64,000 nucleotides of DNA, from NCBI RefSeq assembly GCF_009389715.1, contig NC_052401.1, positions 2,468,843 to 2,532,842 of the forward strand, in the 5' to 3' direction. The stretch's first letter is position 1; every line of letters starts with the position of its first letter. Below the pieces are notes generated by a model, which saw nothing but the letters and a program-made list of their open reading frames with translations, had not been told where the DNA came from and searched no databases. The DNA is from Phoenix dactylifera. Lineage: Eukaryota > Streptophyta > Magnoliopsida > Arecales > Arecaceae. The position numbers were made by a program, and so were the translations under genes. Below are positions 25,180-37,990 of this stretch, piece after piece.

Positions 25180-25870
25180 TATGATCATATTGGTCCTGCT
25201 TGATGTGGCTCCTTCATGACTAGGTCGACTCCAGACCAATTCAAGAGCCAAGCCGAGCAAGGCCAAAAGTAACCAGCCTCCAACGTCACACATCACCTGA
25301 CGTTCCGAATAAAGTCCTGTGGGCTGTGGCTCAGCCATACGATCATTCAATTCGACACTTATTCAAAGTTGATCACCCGAGCTTTACCTTTGATAGTAAT
25401 CTAACCACTTCATGGAGAAACATTCTCTTTTCCTCACGCTGAAAGTTTTAAAATTGCAGTAATGACCCTATATAGCTATGGGACATACCAGGTTGCTATA
25501 GCATGACTTTGGATGATTACATCGCATCTTAAGATGGTTAAGATACAGTTATGGAATGTCTCTCAATAGTCATCGTGCACCCCCTAACCATTAAAGCACG
25601 ACTGGGAGGAGATTCTGTCCGATGGCTATATATAGACTCAAAACTCTTCCATGAACGGCAGGATGGTAAAGCGACTTACAAGCCTTTATTTCTTCTATCT
25701 TGTTCGTTATCTTCTTCCATAGTTTTAAAATTCTATTTGACTTAGGCGTCGTAATATTAAGCCAACTTTATTGAGTTTTTTTGATTTGTTATTATTTTGT
25801 AAATGACAGAGGCAACAATACGACCAGATCAGGATGGGTTTTTTTAAGAAGAAAAGCCCGATAGGAGGGA
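25180..25870 (+). mobile_element. Probable Ty3/gypsy LTR remnant
   Basis: The GTCGACTCCAGACCAATTC stretch near 25225, a TATATATAG box near 25630, the TTTGACTTAGGCGTCG U5 motif near 25735 and the following ACGACCAGATCAGGATGG match the layout of gypsy LTRs in plants. There are no coding domains and no second LTR. It is old and fragmentary. Confidence 0.45.
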
Positions 25871-26079
25871 TTGACGTGGATGGAAAACTAGCAGTGTGTA
25901 TGGAATCCTTGTGGTATGTACGGTAGTTATCGTACTTGCAAGAACATCCTTCCTTGCGGTTCCTCCCCGTTGCCGGTGACTTCCGGCTCTTGCGTTGACG
26001 TCATGCGCTGGGTACTCCCTGACGTGGACTCGATGCGTGGGCCCCACGGTGCTCTTCGTCCACGCCAACCTCAAAGAAT

Positions 26080-26131
26080 ATGGTGCGACCGCTTTTTTTT
26101 TTTTTTTTTGCGTACAATGGTGCGACCGCTT
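26080..26131 (-). mobile_element. Tiny poly(A) retro-insertion with 15-bp target duplication
   Basis: ATGGTGCGACCGCTT occurs at 26080-26094 and again at 26117-26131. Between them lie 22 bases: fifteen T followed by GCGTACA. Read on the minus strand this is TGTACGC plus a poly(A) tail. The structure fits LINE-machinery retroposition that copied almost nothing but the tail. Confidence 0.75.
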
Positions 26132-26397
26132 CGCCGGCTTTTCGCACCTCTTACTCCTTGACGACTCGATTGGATCGCGGTTCCTCGTCCAAATACATTT
26201 CTAGAAACCTAATTTTTACAAATATAATATTTAAAAAATAATTTTGGTATATTTGATTGATTATAAAAAATCGCTATTTTAAAAAAATAACAAATTAGAA
26301 GAGTAAATTCCGCTTATAAACCCACCTTGACAGTTTCTCCTTTTCTTCACTCCTGGTCTCTCTCAGTTCAAAGTCCTCTCCCTCGTGCGATTCTTCC

Positions 26398-29300
26398 ATG
26401 GAAGTCGAGAATGCCGCTCTTCGTAGCCTCGATCTCCCACCGCTTACATTCCATCACTCCTTAGATATGGAATCGGAACCAATGGTCCTAGAAGCCAATC
26501 AAGATCCCGAAGCGCTCGAATCGGCGGCCCTCGGCGGTGCTCCTCCCTCGTCGCCGGGTCTCCAATCCGAGCTCGTCGGAGATCTTTCGGGGGCGGCCCC
26601 CGAGCTCAATTCGATGATCGCCGGAGCTCATCCGGATTCCAAAGCTCTCGAAGCTATGGCGGCGGACGCTCCGCCCTCTCCGGCGGTTACTGGAGATCGT
26701 CCGGACCGCGACGGCCTTGAATCGACGACCGTCGAGCTCGGGTCAACTGTTGTCCGAGCTCACCGGGACTGGAAAGAGCTCAAAGCGACGGCGGCAGGCG
26801 CTCCGCCCTTTGCTTCGGTGCTTGAGGAAGCGGTTCTTGGAGCTCATCCAGAACGCGACGCGGTTGAACGGCCGGTAAGCGAAGCTCCGATCTCCGAGAG
26901 ATCGGAGTCGAAAGCGGCGACGAAGGTTCAGAAGGTTTACAGGAGCTACCGCACCAGGCGCAGGTTAGCAGACTCCGCCGTCGTCGCCGAGGAGCTGTGG
27001 TAGGTGTTATGATCCTTCGAGTTTCTATCTTGGCTTGTTGTTTTTCCCCTTTTTTTGGTACTTTGGTTCTTGATATCCAGATATGGAATTTTTTTTCCTG
27101 TTATTGATTTTTTTTCCTTTTGTTTGGGAATTTCCGAAGGTGGCAAGCGATAGACTACGCTCGCCTCAACCACAGTACGGTTTCGTTCTTCGACTATCTA
27201 AAACCGGAGACGGCGATCTCGCGATGGAATCGAGTTAGCCTGAACGCTTCCAAGGCTGGTTTTATATTTTTTTCCTTTTTTTTAGCTCTTTTTCTATCCT
27301 CTTTCGTTGATTTCGTCAGTTTTTCTTTAAGAAAAGCTCGGGTGGTTTAAGGGTTTCTGGTTTGACTCCTCGCAGGTTGGTCAGGGTTTATCCAAAGACG
27401 CCAGAGCTCTGAAGCTGGCTTTTCAACACTGGATCGAGGCTGTAAGTCTAAATAGACTCTGGACTGTTCTTTTAACTTTTCTTTTTTCCTTTTCTTGCTT
27501 TGTTTCGTTCTAATCTTAGCCGCAAAATCTCCGAACTATTAAATATTTTCACTACTTTGCTTTTTAATTTTTAATTTTTATTTTTTTGGACAAATTACTG
27601 TGTGATGATTAATTTTTTATTTTCACAAAAAGGTCACCGAATCTTGTATAAGTTCATCGTGATTTTGCTGAAAGCTTTAGAATTGATATCTTTCAGTGAG
27701 GTCTTAGTTTCTCATGTACAGAGGGAAGCCAATCAGGTTGCTGTTTGGCTCTCCAAAGAGGGTCTTTCATTTAATTTTGGGCTATATTTTTCTAATTTTC
27801 CATCTTCGGGGAGTGAACTTGTGCAGAGGGATATCGCCACTGTTTTGTACTCTCGCTTTATTGATAATAATAATTATGCTTAGGACTTTTTTTCTGCTAC
27901 ATTCTTTTTTGACAGATCATAAAGATTTCCCCTTCCTGAATAATTCCATGTCACTAAACATGCGATTTTGTTTCAAATTTGAAGCTATGAAATGTAATTA
28001 TATTTATGTGTTTTTTTTTCTTGTATTTTAGATTGACCCACAACATCGTTATGGACATAACCTACACCTCTACTATGACGAATGGTGTAAAAGCCAGGCC
28101 GGGCAACCTTTCTTCTACTGGTGAGCACTGAACCCTCAGCATTTGTCCAAATAATGTGATGATTACAAATTAGTTGGAAGTTCTGTCTGACAAATCATAG
28201 GTCACGATGTGTTGCCATTTTTTGACAGAAGTTTGGGCATGAATTCTGAAAATCATGATGCTGCTAGAACAGTATAAACATTCATTTCATATTTCACATT
28301 TTAGATTTTTGAGAAAGATGCTGCACATGTTATTCAAAGCTAACCTATAAAAAGAAGGGAAAAACATGAACACCCTATACTACAGCATAACAAGCAGGAC
28401 TTCTTTTCTTTTCTTTTTTTTGAAAAAATTCTTTACTTTGGCCATCATTCTGATCCAGAAGTTTTCAGGTGAAATAATGTTTCATGATCATCCAAGATAA
28501 GTAGTTGGATGTTAAAGTGAACCTTTACATACGCATACTTCCTAGTTAGGATCTTATGATCCGTGACCTGGAAAAAGCATTACCCTATACAGTCTAGATG
28601 TCATCCTAAAATTGGGATCACATAAGTACTCTATTATGGATAATACTCTTTATTTTTTTCATGTGTGTATGTGTGCGTGCAGGCGAAGGGGAGTTTACTA
28701 GCATACTTGCCATTATAACTTTGAAAATTTGATTTCTTTATTCAAAATGAATTAAGTTAAATCATTTTTCAAATAAGGATTGTAATAATTAACATATAAT
28801 TGGGTGTGTTTATTTGTTCTATGGTCTATGCCATTGTTTGTTTTTTTTGTCGATCAATTAATCATACATCATGGAATTATATTTGATAAATTTGACATGA
28901 TGTTTGTTTCATCGAACATGCTACATATGGGCATGGTTGCAGAAATTAAATTTTGTATGTTTATATGTTATGTCTTTCATGATTTATCTAATGTACAATT
29001 GACTTATTCTCGGTTTTTTTTAAAAATATATATTTTTTGAAAGAAATCAAAATTCAAAAGAATCCCATTATTTATGTTCTGATCCACAATGCTTCAATCC
29101 CAATCTTGTCAATTTTTTTCAACTTTATGAAATTAACACATGTGAACAATGGGCTAAGATATGATGGTACTATTGACTAGCGGTTTTCAGTTTATGATTA
29201 TTCTCTGTTTCTGGAAGGGTTGAGCCTAACAACATCATTTGTGCAGGCTGAATATTGGTGACGGCAGAGATGTGGATCTTAAGGAATGCCCAAGGTCACA

Positions 29301-32300
29301 GCTTCGGAAACAATGCATTAAATATCTTGGCCCTGTAAGATCTTTTTCATTTTGAATATTTTACAAATTTACATTTGTAGACATTTGGTTTTATGGTAAT
29401 GAAAATTAAGGGTGGCGGCCAAATTGGCCTCTGCTTAATATTTCACTCCCTGCTAATTACTGTGGAGAAGCATACTTATCACGACCAGGGTGACTGAACT
29501 TTTTATTCTATCTGATTGATTTATAAATGAAGTCCAGAGACATGTTAGACATAAACATATATTAGACTCTATAATAAATTTGCAGCTTGCATGCTTGACC
29601 CCAGATGCTGTGGCAAAAATGAGCTTCCAAGTAACACATAATGATGACATGGGATTCTGTGTTTATTGGTCTCAATGCAACCTAAACTCATAATGGGTTT
29701 CATCTAGCAAATGCATATGAGAAATAACATATTTTTGGCAATGAAGTTTGTTTTGTCATTTTATTTTATTTAATAGCTCAAACTGGGAGAAATATATTAA
29801 AAGTGAATAAGTCAGATGAAGGCTTACGCTTCTTGTTAGAAGCCCTAATAATAAACAATCAGGGATCTTTGTAGTCAAGTGGATAAATACACGATCTTCC
29901 TGACATACAGCAAAGAGAGGGAAAAAGTGTCTTTTAGACACTTCGGCCTTCCATCTCAAGTAATGACACCCATCAGTGCTCTGCTTATGTCAGATTTCAT
30001 TTATTTTCTTGAACATAATGAAGGGTAAACTAATAAATGCTTATTAGTGGAAGTATCTTAATCAACACACCATATTCTTATAGAGGAATTATAAAATTGA
30101 TTTTAATTACTTTCATTATTGCATTTGATTGAATGCTCCAAATTAACATCCGAATGCACCTTTTCCAGCAAGAGCGGGAGAATTATGAATATGTGCCAAT
30201 GGAAGGAAAAATTGTGCACAAACAAAGTGGAGAGCTTCTTGATACAACTAAAGGATCTGAAAAAGCAAAGTGGATTTTTGTTATGAGCACTTCCGGAAGA
30301 TTGTATGCTGGTCAGGTAGATTATAAACCAAGAGCTTTTGCCCTGTGAAATATGGTGTATCGAGTTACAATACATCCCCGAATTTTCCTGCCTCAGTTGA
30401 CAAGCCAGTAACTGTTTTTTTTTTTTTTTTTTTTTTTTTGGGCACTGAATCCAGAAAAAGAAAGGCAAGTTCCACCATTCTAGCTTCCTTGCAGGAGGTG
30501 CCACTATAGCAGCTGGAAGATTGATTGCAGAAAATGGAATTCTTAAGGTAATACACATAAGCCATTGTAATTTTAATTTCTTGCATTATAATATTGTTCT
30601 ATCTCTTGCCAACAATTTTCTTGAGTTTTGGATTTTTTTTTATTGGAGGACTATTCCATCTCGTTAAACATTTATTTTATATGTTTTCTTGCACACTTTA
30701 TTCCTACCTCCTGCTATAAATTCGTTCAATGTACAAGATCTTAATGTGCGTGCTGTAGTTGTCTGGTTAATAATAAGCCCATGTTGAAGTATGCGTTGTT
30801 ATTTTAAACTGTTTTTATTGAGTTTCTTTTTCTGCAGGTTGCACAGCCAAAAAATGCTTGCAGTCAGTTAGTACAACTGAATTCTTGGTTTCTCTATGTA
30901 CTGGGATTTAATAGAACATATTCTCTGTTCTTTCATATACAACATTATCTATAAAATATTAGTATTGGCACCCAGTTTTTCACCACTTTTCTTTTCCATC
31001 TATTATGGTCATGGTATGTCATATCGGTCCGAACCAAGCAGTATAGGGCATATCGTACCATACCGGTTGGGTACCGGTACTTGGTACGAATAGTGTACTG
31101 ATACTTGGTACTTCAAAAAAGTTTCGTACCATACCGACACTGTGCTAGTGTAGCACTGGTACGCGGTCCGGTACCGAGACGGCGAATCTTGATTATGGTG
31201 ATATTTTCTTGGCAAATCAATGAAAGACCACATAACTAGTTAAGAATTCTATACACAGTAGTTCAGACAATCTCTCTAGTTACAGGATTAAAATACTTAT
31301 GCTTCCCATCAAATAACATATTTCCTTCTATTCCACTAGGCTAGCTTCCAGGGCTCTTTCCACTTGGAGCTTATGAAAGGGCATTGACAAATCGTCTTCT
31401 ATAACCAAAATCTTTCATGTCTTTTGACATGCTCTGCTTTCTTCTGCTAAAACTTGCACACCATCTTTTGCATGTAGAAAAGATTGTTCTTGGTGATAGT
31501 TTACAGCCTTCCTTGGCTACACAAACCAAATGGTCATGAACTGTTGGGAAGAAACTTAAAATATGTACTTGCCCTTATTTTAGTATGGTGGTTTATTTCC
31601 CAGTTTTATTATTCTCATAGAGCTTTCTATACCCCTCAGAGGATGTTGACCTATGGATTCAATTTTTTTTAAAAAAAAGTACATCCTTTTTTTCATATAG
31701 TTTTCTCTCTTTTCCTCCATTAGCAATGCCTCTAAAATTCATTATTTTTCACATGGTCTCCCAATTTTAATGATCATTTCTTGAAAGAAAATTTCAACCA
31801 CAACAGCACACTTGTCAAAAATTAGCTGAAATTGATCTCTCACCTTGTTCTTATCGCCTGCTTTTTCAATCACCTGCTTTCTCCTGTTCATGTTCTTTGG
31901 TTTCTCTTGACACAAACGTTTGCTTATGTCTTTCCTTAGAGGATAGTTGATGTTGGCTAATGCAGTCATCCATTGTCTTGATCATTCCATCAAGATCATT
32001 CCTATTTACAAGATGAATTCTCATGATTACTTGAGAGTTGGTGATAGATGGACCATACACCTTCAGAGAACAGTCCCTACAGCAAAGGCAAATTTTAGTA
32101 GGGCTGGCACAAAAGCATGATCATAGATGCAGAGAAAGGGTAGTATAGCTCTATAAGTTTGTAATACGCACGATTGGGACACCTGATTCCCTGATTCTTT
32201 AATTTTTCACTTCTTACAGTCACAATGCAAAGGTGTCTGCACTGAGCACTTTACGGCTCATTATACCAGATGCTATTATTCAAGGCTGGCCTGCAATGCA

Positions 32301-33705
32301 GACAAAACCTTGTGCCACATCTTGTTGTTCATTGGCAGGATCAAATTTATATATACTGCCTTCTTGCCCCTTTTCACTGATTTTCTTCTTGTTTCATAAC
32401 CGTAGATCCCTCAGAATCTAGTTTGTGCATGGGATTTTTGAGACTTGCTGTTTTCTGTTACTTGTGTGGAATATTTCTAAAGGCGCTGGGCATGCGGATG
32501 CATGCTAGTTTCTCCTTAAATCTCATGGCCCTACAAATATCATCAAATTCTAATTGTTTTTATATTACGAAAATTTTTACCGCCAGTTGGTAGGGCAGGC
32601 ATTTTCTAATTGAGTTATTAAAATACTAGAAAAGGACAGCATAATAAATTAAGCAATGTCTTGATGACTTGGCTGGTTAGATATGATGATATTCTAGTTC
32701 CTAAATCTCTATCCACTGGTGTTATGAGATGCACTGTATTCTTGTTCTAGTTCTTGAATCTCTATCTCCTGGTGCGCCGTAATGCACAGTGAACTTTGAT
32801 GCGTTAGGCTCTGAAACGCATTAAACATAACTATCTTTGGTCTGATTGATTGTTCTATCCATTGTATATTCATTTATTATTCAATGCCTATCTCTGATCA
32901 TGAAAACCTATGGTTGATTGTAGTCAATATGGCCCTACAGTGGTCATTATCGTCCGTCTAAGGAGAACCTCACCCACCTTTTGAGCCTACTCAGGGAGAA
33001 TGGGGTTGATCTGGATGAAGTTCAGGTATTTTAACCAGACCATATTTATGCCATCTGAGCTGAATGCAACGTTCTACTCTGCCGATAGATCTCATTAACC
33101 GTTTGATGTGATATTTTTCATAGATACATTCATTATCAAATGAAGACTACGAAGATGCAAAAGAAACTCTTCAGATTGAAGGGGTGATCGAAGCTTTTGA
33201 ACCTTCCAAAGTTCCAAGGCTTGTCATGCCAACAGAGAGGAAGAAAAGCCAATACTCGGAACAAACCGTGGGCACCCAAGCTGATGAGAATGTTCAAGTT
33301 GAAACTAAAGGTACCTACAAAAGAACGTTGTCTGGTGGCCTTCAAAGCCCGAAAGCTGATGTTCCTCAGAAAGCAATTTTAGAAAGAATCAAGTCCAAGA
33401 GGGATACAAGTTCCTTGCAGCTGGGGCATCAACTTTCCTTGAAATGGAGCACCGGAGCTGGTCCAAGGATTGGATGTGTTGCAGACTATCCCGTACAAGT
33501 GAGGGTTCAGGCGCTGGAGTTCGTGAACCTGTCACCAAGGGTTCCCACACCATCTCGCTCCCAAGGATTTCCCCCCTGTTCATCACCCAGCTGGGCCGCC
33601 TCTTGCACCATGCCATCCCCAACCTCTACCATGTCACCTGCACGCTCCTGCTTGTCCGATATCGCTCCTTCTGCTGATGCGACTGCTCGTACTCGTAGTT
33701 TTTAG
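26398..33705 (+). CDS. IQM3-like: IQ-motif calmodulin-binding protein, IQM family
   Basis: Nine exons join in phase for 627 residues: 26398-26999, 27140-27254, 27376-27441, 28032-28120, 29247-29334, 30169-30315, 30455-30547, 32924-33025 and 33124-33705. The N-terminal 170 residues are acidic, Ala/Pro-rich and variable. The IQ motif ([16 protein letters not shown]) lies near residues 177-192. The conserved IQM core follows, with the blocks [49 protein letters not shown] and [10 protein letters not shown]. The C-terminal block [19 protein letters not shown] is also family-typical; after NLSPR the tail is Ser/Pro-rich and variable. IQM proteins bind calmodulin without calcium; Arabidopsis members affect stomata, stress and hormone responses. 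Eight introns, one with a GC donor (27255). The IQM3 call is tentative. Confidence 0.92.
27255..27375 (+). other. Probable GC-AG intron in the IQM gene
   Basis: The conserved protein order [12 protein letters not shown] requires splicing after AAG at 27254, where the intron begins GCTGGT instead of GT, and before GTTGGT at 27376 (acceptor cgcag). The next GT (27259) would shift the frame. Confidence 0.65.
27650..27885 (+). mobile_element. LINE RNase H fragment in IQM intron 3
   Basis: The frame reads [19 protein letters not shown], matching the RVT_3-type RNase H motif HVxREANxVADxLAKxG near the end of plant LINEs. It then continues to ATVLYSRF, as other LINE ends do. About 90 residues remain, and no reverse transcriptase is present. 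Confidence 0.6.
30419..30439. repeat. Poly(T) tract before IQM exon 7
   Basis: About 20 T residues end 15 bases before the exon at 30455 and may serve as its polypyrimidine tract. The length is likely to vary. Confidence 0.85.
31005..31195. repeat. GGTACC-rich repeat in IQM intron 7
   Basis: A dense set of near-palindromic words (GGTACCGGTACTTGGTAC, TCGTACCATACCG, GGTCCGGTACCGAG) fills about 190 bases of an otherwise plain AT-rich intron. It looks like a dispersed, MITE-like repeat, but no clear terminal inverted repeat was found. Confidence 0.5.
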
Positions 33706-34850
33706 AATTCAAACTACAGCATCGTCGGATGCTCCCACTTTTGGTTGCTTACTTGCCTTTTCCCTGATGCTGCAGCATTTTGATACTCGATACCAGGACT
33801 GGATCTAAACTAAGTGCTATGAGGAAGTACCATGTACATTTTGCAATATCAATCTTATATTTTATACCATATTAAACGCGACCGTAAATCAACTCTCTTT
33901 TCTTGGCGACCCCACGTTGGTATTATTGGTTCGCCAGTTACAGAAAACACCATCTGAAAGACCTTAAATATTGTTCCTGCAAGAGACAAAACTTCTATGA
34001 CATCGTTACTTTAGTGCATTTGCTAACAATGTTTTAGTTTGTTTAGATTTAAGTACAATCATGTTTTCTTTTACTCCTAGTTTATCTTCATATCATGAGA
34101 TCATTGCCTTCTTAGATTCATCTAACAATAGGTGCAATATGGATCCGGTAAACACATGCCCAGGCAGATCTGGACCTATAACCCTAAAGCTGGACTTCCC
34201 AACTTGTCATTTAGCTATGGATACCAAGCACAGAATCATATTCCAATCGGTTTAGCTTGGCACACCAAACATAGACCCCAAGACCAACTAGCATGATTAT
34301 GGATTTAGCAAAACTAAAGCAATTAATACAACCCAAACAAATGATTAGCTTGGCAGCACCATTCCCCTGCAGACATGTATTATGTTGGAACGGTAACGTA
34401 TTATAACGCTGAGGGAAGTGAAGTTACAATCCCAAAATAAAAAGCAACCAAACGCACCATCCTTTTCTTCCTGTAATTTTTCATAATGAATTTTACAAAA
34501 AATTGAACATCTCGTATAAAGTTTTCAAATTGCATCATGTGCATACATCTGAATAGTTTGCATGGAGTCTGTATGGTTTATCTGTGAATACAAAGCAAAT
34601 AATAATGCTCATAAAACAAAGGCTTTGCGATGGTCGTACCAGGCAATGCACCACTTCCATCCCAAAACTGCATGGATGTCCATACCAACCTCATTCGATA
34701 AACAGATGATTACAGATTAAACGCTTCAAGTACTAACATATTCTTCTCAAGTTTGCAATAATCCATAGTTAATGGCATTTGCATTTTGTTTACAGATTCA
34801 ATGTCGTTTCATCTAAAAATCTGACATAATTGCTCGGATGACGGTATGCA
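33706..34850. other. 3' flanks of the convergent IQM and BUD31 genes
   Basis: The two genes converge here. The sequence holds their 3' UTRs and AT-rich spacer. No additional gene is visible. Confidence 0.6.
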
Positions 34851-36570
34851 TCAATCTCCACTAGCACAACCCCTGCAGCCACAATGAACACATTCTATAA
34901 CCTTTTCTTCTCTCAGGTGCTTAGGGACCCTGCAGACACAAGTAGTTGCAAAGTTGTGATCTCGAGTCTGCATGCACCGCAGGCAGCAAAGGCGCTCGTA
35001 ACCTGGCTGCATAGACTCAAAAACAAACCGCAATTATTGAAAGCCACAAAAAAATCAAAAGAACACAACTCAAATAGTGGAAGAAGAACAAAATAATAAA
35101 TCAAAACCCAATGGATGGGAAAAAAGGGGGTGGGGGGTGGGCTTTTCACAGAAGGTAGACGTTGTGGAAAATTCATGAAGGGCTATATGAAATTAAGAGG
35201 AGAAATAACCATTATAATCCAAAGCAATAGAGGTATAGCACAACAACAAAATTGCAAGCAGAGAAGAGATGAAAAAGGCTGGAGTTGTAAAATAGTGCGA
35301 ACTGATAATTTGAGAATTGATAAACAAGACCCTCGGGCTGCATGCCCAAATAATATTAGCCAAGAGCAATCAGAAAGATCATAATTGAGATTCTCTTAAC
35401 CAAATTACTAGGAACCATTTGCCTAACAGAACTAACTAAGTTTATACTTCATAAAATTTAAAGATCCAGATATGGTCTAATGATTAAAATGATTTTATCT
35501 TGGGCAAGATCTCGATTTGTACCAGTACATCCTGAAACAGTATATAATAGTCATGAGTTCTAATATCTTGACCAATATACCTGATATGTACCAAGATATT
35601 GGCCGATACACTATAAAAATATCACCTTATTTTTTGACTTCCAATTAAAATAGAATTTTAACTAATAAAGTTCAAGATCAATTTTGTAATAAAACTCTAA
35701 TATGGGATTTATCACACAAATTTCCAATATCTCGGTCCTAAAATATCATCCGTGAATCTCAGAAAATCTTGGTTCCTTCCATATCTGCCGAGACAAATTG
35801 GTATGTTGCTTCTTCTCAGTTTCAGACATCCACCAAGATGATCAAAATCTCAGTTTTAAAACTTGATATTTTTTAAAGGGATAAAAACCTTGATGGTTAA
35901 TACTTTAAAACGTACCTGTATTAGAATTTATTTACTAGTTAATATATCACCACAGAAAGTGAGGATGCTGCCAGCCTAACATCAATAATGAAAGTTTCGA
36001 ACAAAAGCATAACTTTCAAAAACTAACTACACGTCTACCTATAACCTGAGCATGAAAAATTTGGCACCAAAATCTTTTATTGACTTATCAAGAAACCATG
36101 ATATGAAAATAAACAACTACACAAACAGGGGCACAAAGGAAAAATAAATCATTAACATAGTCCAAAATTACATGGAGAATGGAGACCAACCTTTTTCCAC
36201 TTCGCTATCAGATTACGGTCTGCATAGCCCTGATCCAAGCAAAATTCGTACAATTCTTTTGATATCTCTTTCCTGCGATAATAGAGGTCATAAATGTAGC
36301 GGCTCTTCTGATGTGCAATTTTAAAGATAGGCCAAAGGGCTTCACATTTTCTCTTTCCATCATGCGGATCATTTTCAGCTGCCCAGTGACAAAATTTAAT
36401 TATAGTTTAGATAATCGTATAGAATTTACAAAACTAGACCAAGTGCATGAACGTTGAAGAGAACTAATTTAGAAACCTTCTCTCATTTTTGCCTCTAGAT
36501 CACGAAGGGTAGGCTCAATAAGCTCCCATCCTTCTGGATATTTGACTCGGCTTGTCTTTATCTTAGGCAT
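34851..36570 (-). CDS. BUD31: BUD31/G10 pre-mRNA splicing factor
   Basis: Three coding exons on the minus strand, 36570-36477, 36378-36191 and 35006-34851, join in phase to 145 residues, the usual length in plants. The start [20 protein letters not shown], the middle [11 protein letters not shown] and [20 protein letters not shown], and the Cys-rich end ([28 protein letters not shown]) are close to invariant among eukaryotes. BUD31 is a component of the activated spliceosome and holds zinc in its C-terminal cysteine clusters. A 5' UTR intron is indicated by a donor at 37593 (minus strand GTAAGG) and an acceptor (aaatcag) about 13 bases before the ATG. The gene starts head-to-head with the P2 gene. 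Confidence 0.96.
35460..35830. repeat. Possible dispersed repeat in BUD31 intron
   Basis: Words such as TGTACCAGTACATCC, GATATGTACCAAGATATTGG and ATCTCGGTCC recur in slightly altered form, which suggests a decayed repeat inside the last intron. The family is not identified. Confidence 0.3.
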
Positions 36571-37099
36571 TCCACCAAAGACAGCTGATTTCCACCTTAT
36601 CTTTCCAATTTCTGACTATCAATCTGTGGGCTGGAAATCAACATAATGAAACTCTGTGAGAAATCAAACTGGCACATAATTTTCATCCTAAAGATGTGCC
36701 CCAGAAACATATCAAAGGACAGAAGAAACTAATCCAGGTATGAGCAAACCTCTGCTGAGCAGCTAAGATACCAAAAGTTGTACGCACTAGATATCCACAC
36801 ATTGTCAATGAAACACATGTTTTAAGAATGCATTCTGATACCATTAATTACCATCAAATTTAGAAGCACTGCAGAATAAAATTAAAGCACCTACCATAAT
36901 TATTGGTTTTTCTAATTACAGAATGTATAATTCTATCCTGATTTCAGAGGTCAAAGAATCGAAACCCTCCACCACAGTTTTAGGATTTCCCTTGTCTATG
37001 TAAAACACGTTTCCCTGCTTTCTTCTCCCCTCTTGCAAGGCAGGACATAAAATTCTCCTCCAATATGAGTGTGCCCGAGAAGAAAACCTAAAACTATCG

Positions 37100-37160
37100 A
37101 TTAGTGACAGTTATATATATATATATATATCGAATAGTGACAGTTATATATATATTATTT
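37100..37160. repeat. Duplicated AGTGACAGT-(TA)n unit
   Basis: AGTGACAGTTATATATA occurs twice (about 37103 and 37136), each copy leading into a TA run. It lies in the BUD31 leader intron. Confidence 0.8.
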
Positions 37161-37593
37161 CATTATTTTGGTTATCTTCCCTGTCTATAATTATAACAGA
37201 CCGAGAAAATATTAATTACGCAGTGACTACACGAGAATTCAAAGAAATTAACTGGCAATAGGCATAAAATAAAGCAATTGGAATGACTGAACGTTCTAAA
37301 CACGAAAAACGATCATCTTATTCAGCATATTGAACAAATAAATACCGGAGCATCATTAAGTTGTAACTTAGTCAAAACCAAAATCAATAATTTCTTCAGA
37401 ACCGCAAAGCGGGAAGCGAGAGAGATTAGGGTTCAGGGCGGTTAGGAGGATAAAAGAGGGATAAGGCCTAGGAATTTGGTTGAGATAGGGTTTATCAGAG
37501 GGTTAGGGTTTAGTTTGGATTCCAGAAAGATCGAGGTCAAGAATCAAGGAGAGCATTAGGGTTTCCAGTAGGATTGGGCGAGCGGAACCTTAC

Positions 37594-37990
37594 CCGCGAT
37601 TCGAGAAGGCCGGAGACCGTCGGCGGAGGCGGCGCACCGGAGGCGGCGGCGGACTCTCAATGGAGGAAAGGGCTCCTCGCCGCGGCTGCGGCGAGCGGCA
37701 GCGGCGGCGGCACGAGAGAACGAGAAGGGTAGAAGGGACGGACGGGTCGTGAAGGGGTGTATCGAAGCAATATCCCACGTGGGCAACTTTGCAAATTTTC
37801 GATGCGGTTTCGGACCGACTCCGTAACCGTAGCATCCGTTGCCGACTTTCCGCGGACTCGGAATCGATTCCGATCAGCCACTCGATCGAACACGGACGGT
37901 ATAGATGCAATGTCCAATAGATCATGGCTGCTTTAAATACAAACATCATGTTCGGCGTCTCCTGCCTTCTTGCGAAAACCCTAGAAGAGC
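37594..37990. promoter_or_regulatory. Divergent BUD31 / RPP2 promoter
   Basis: The BUD31 leader exon, transcribed leftward, begins above 37594, and the P2 leader lies near 37960. At most about 350 bases separate the two starts. On the plus strand TTTAAATA at 37932-37939 is a good TATA box for P2, and AAACCCTA at 37976-37983 is the telo-box common in ribosomal-protein genes. Three reverse telo-boxes (TAGGGTTT) occur at 37486, 37504 and 37557 in the BUD31 leader intron. Confidence 0.65.
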
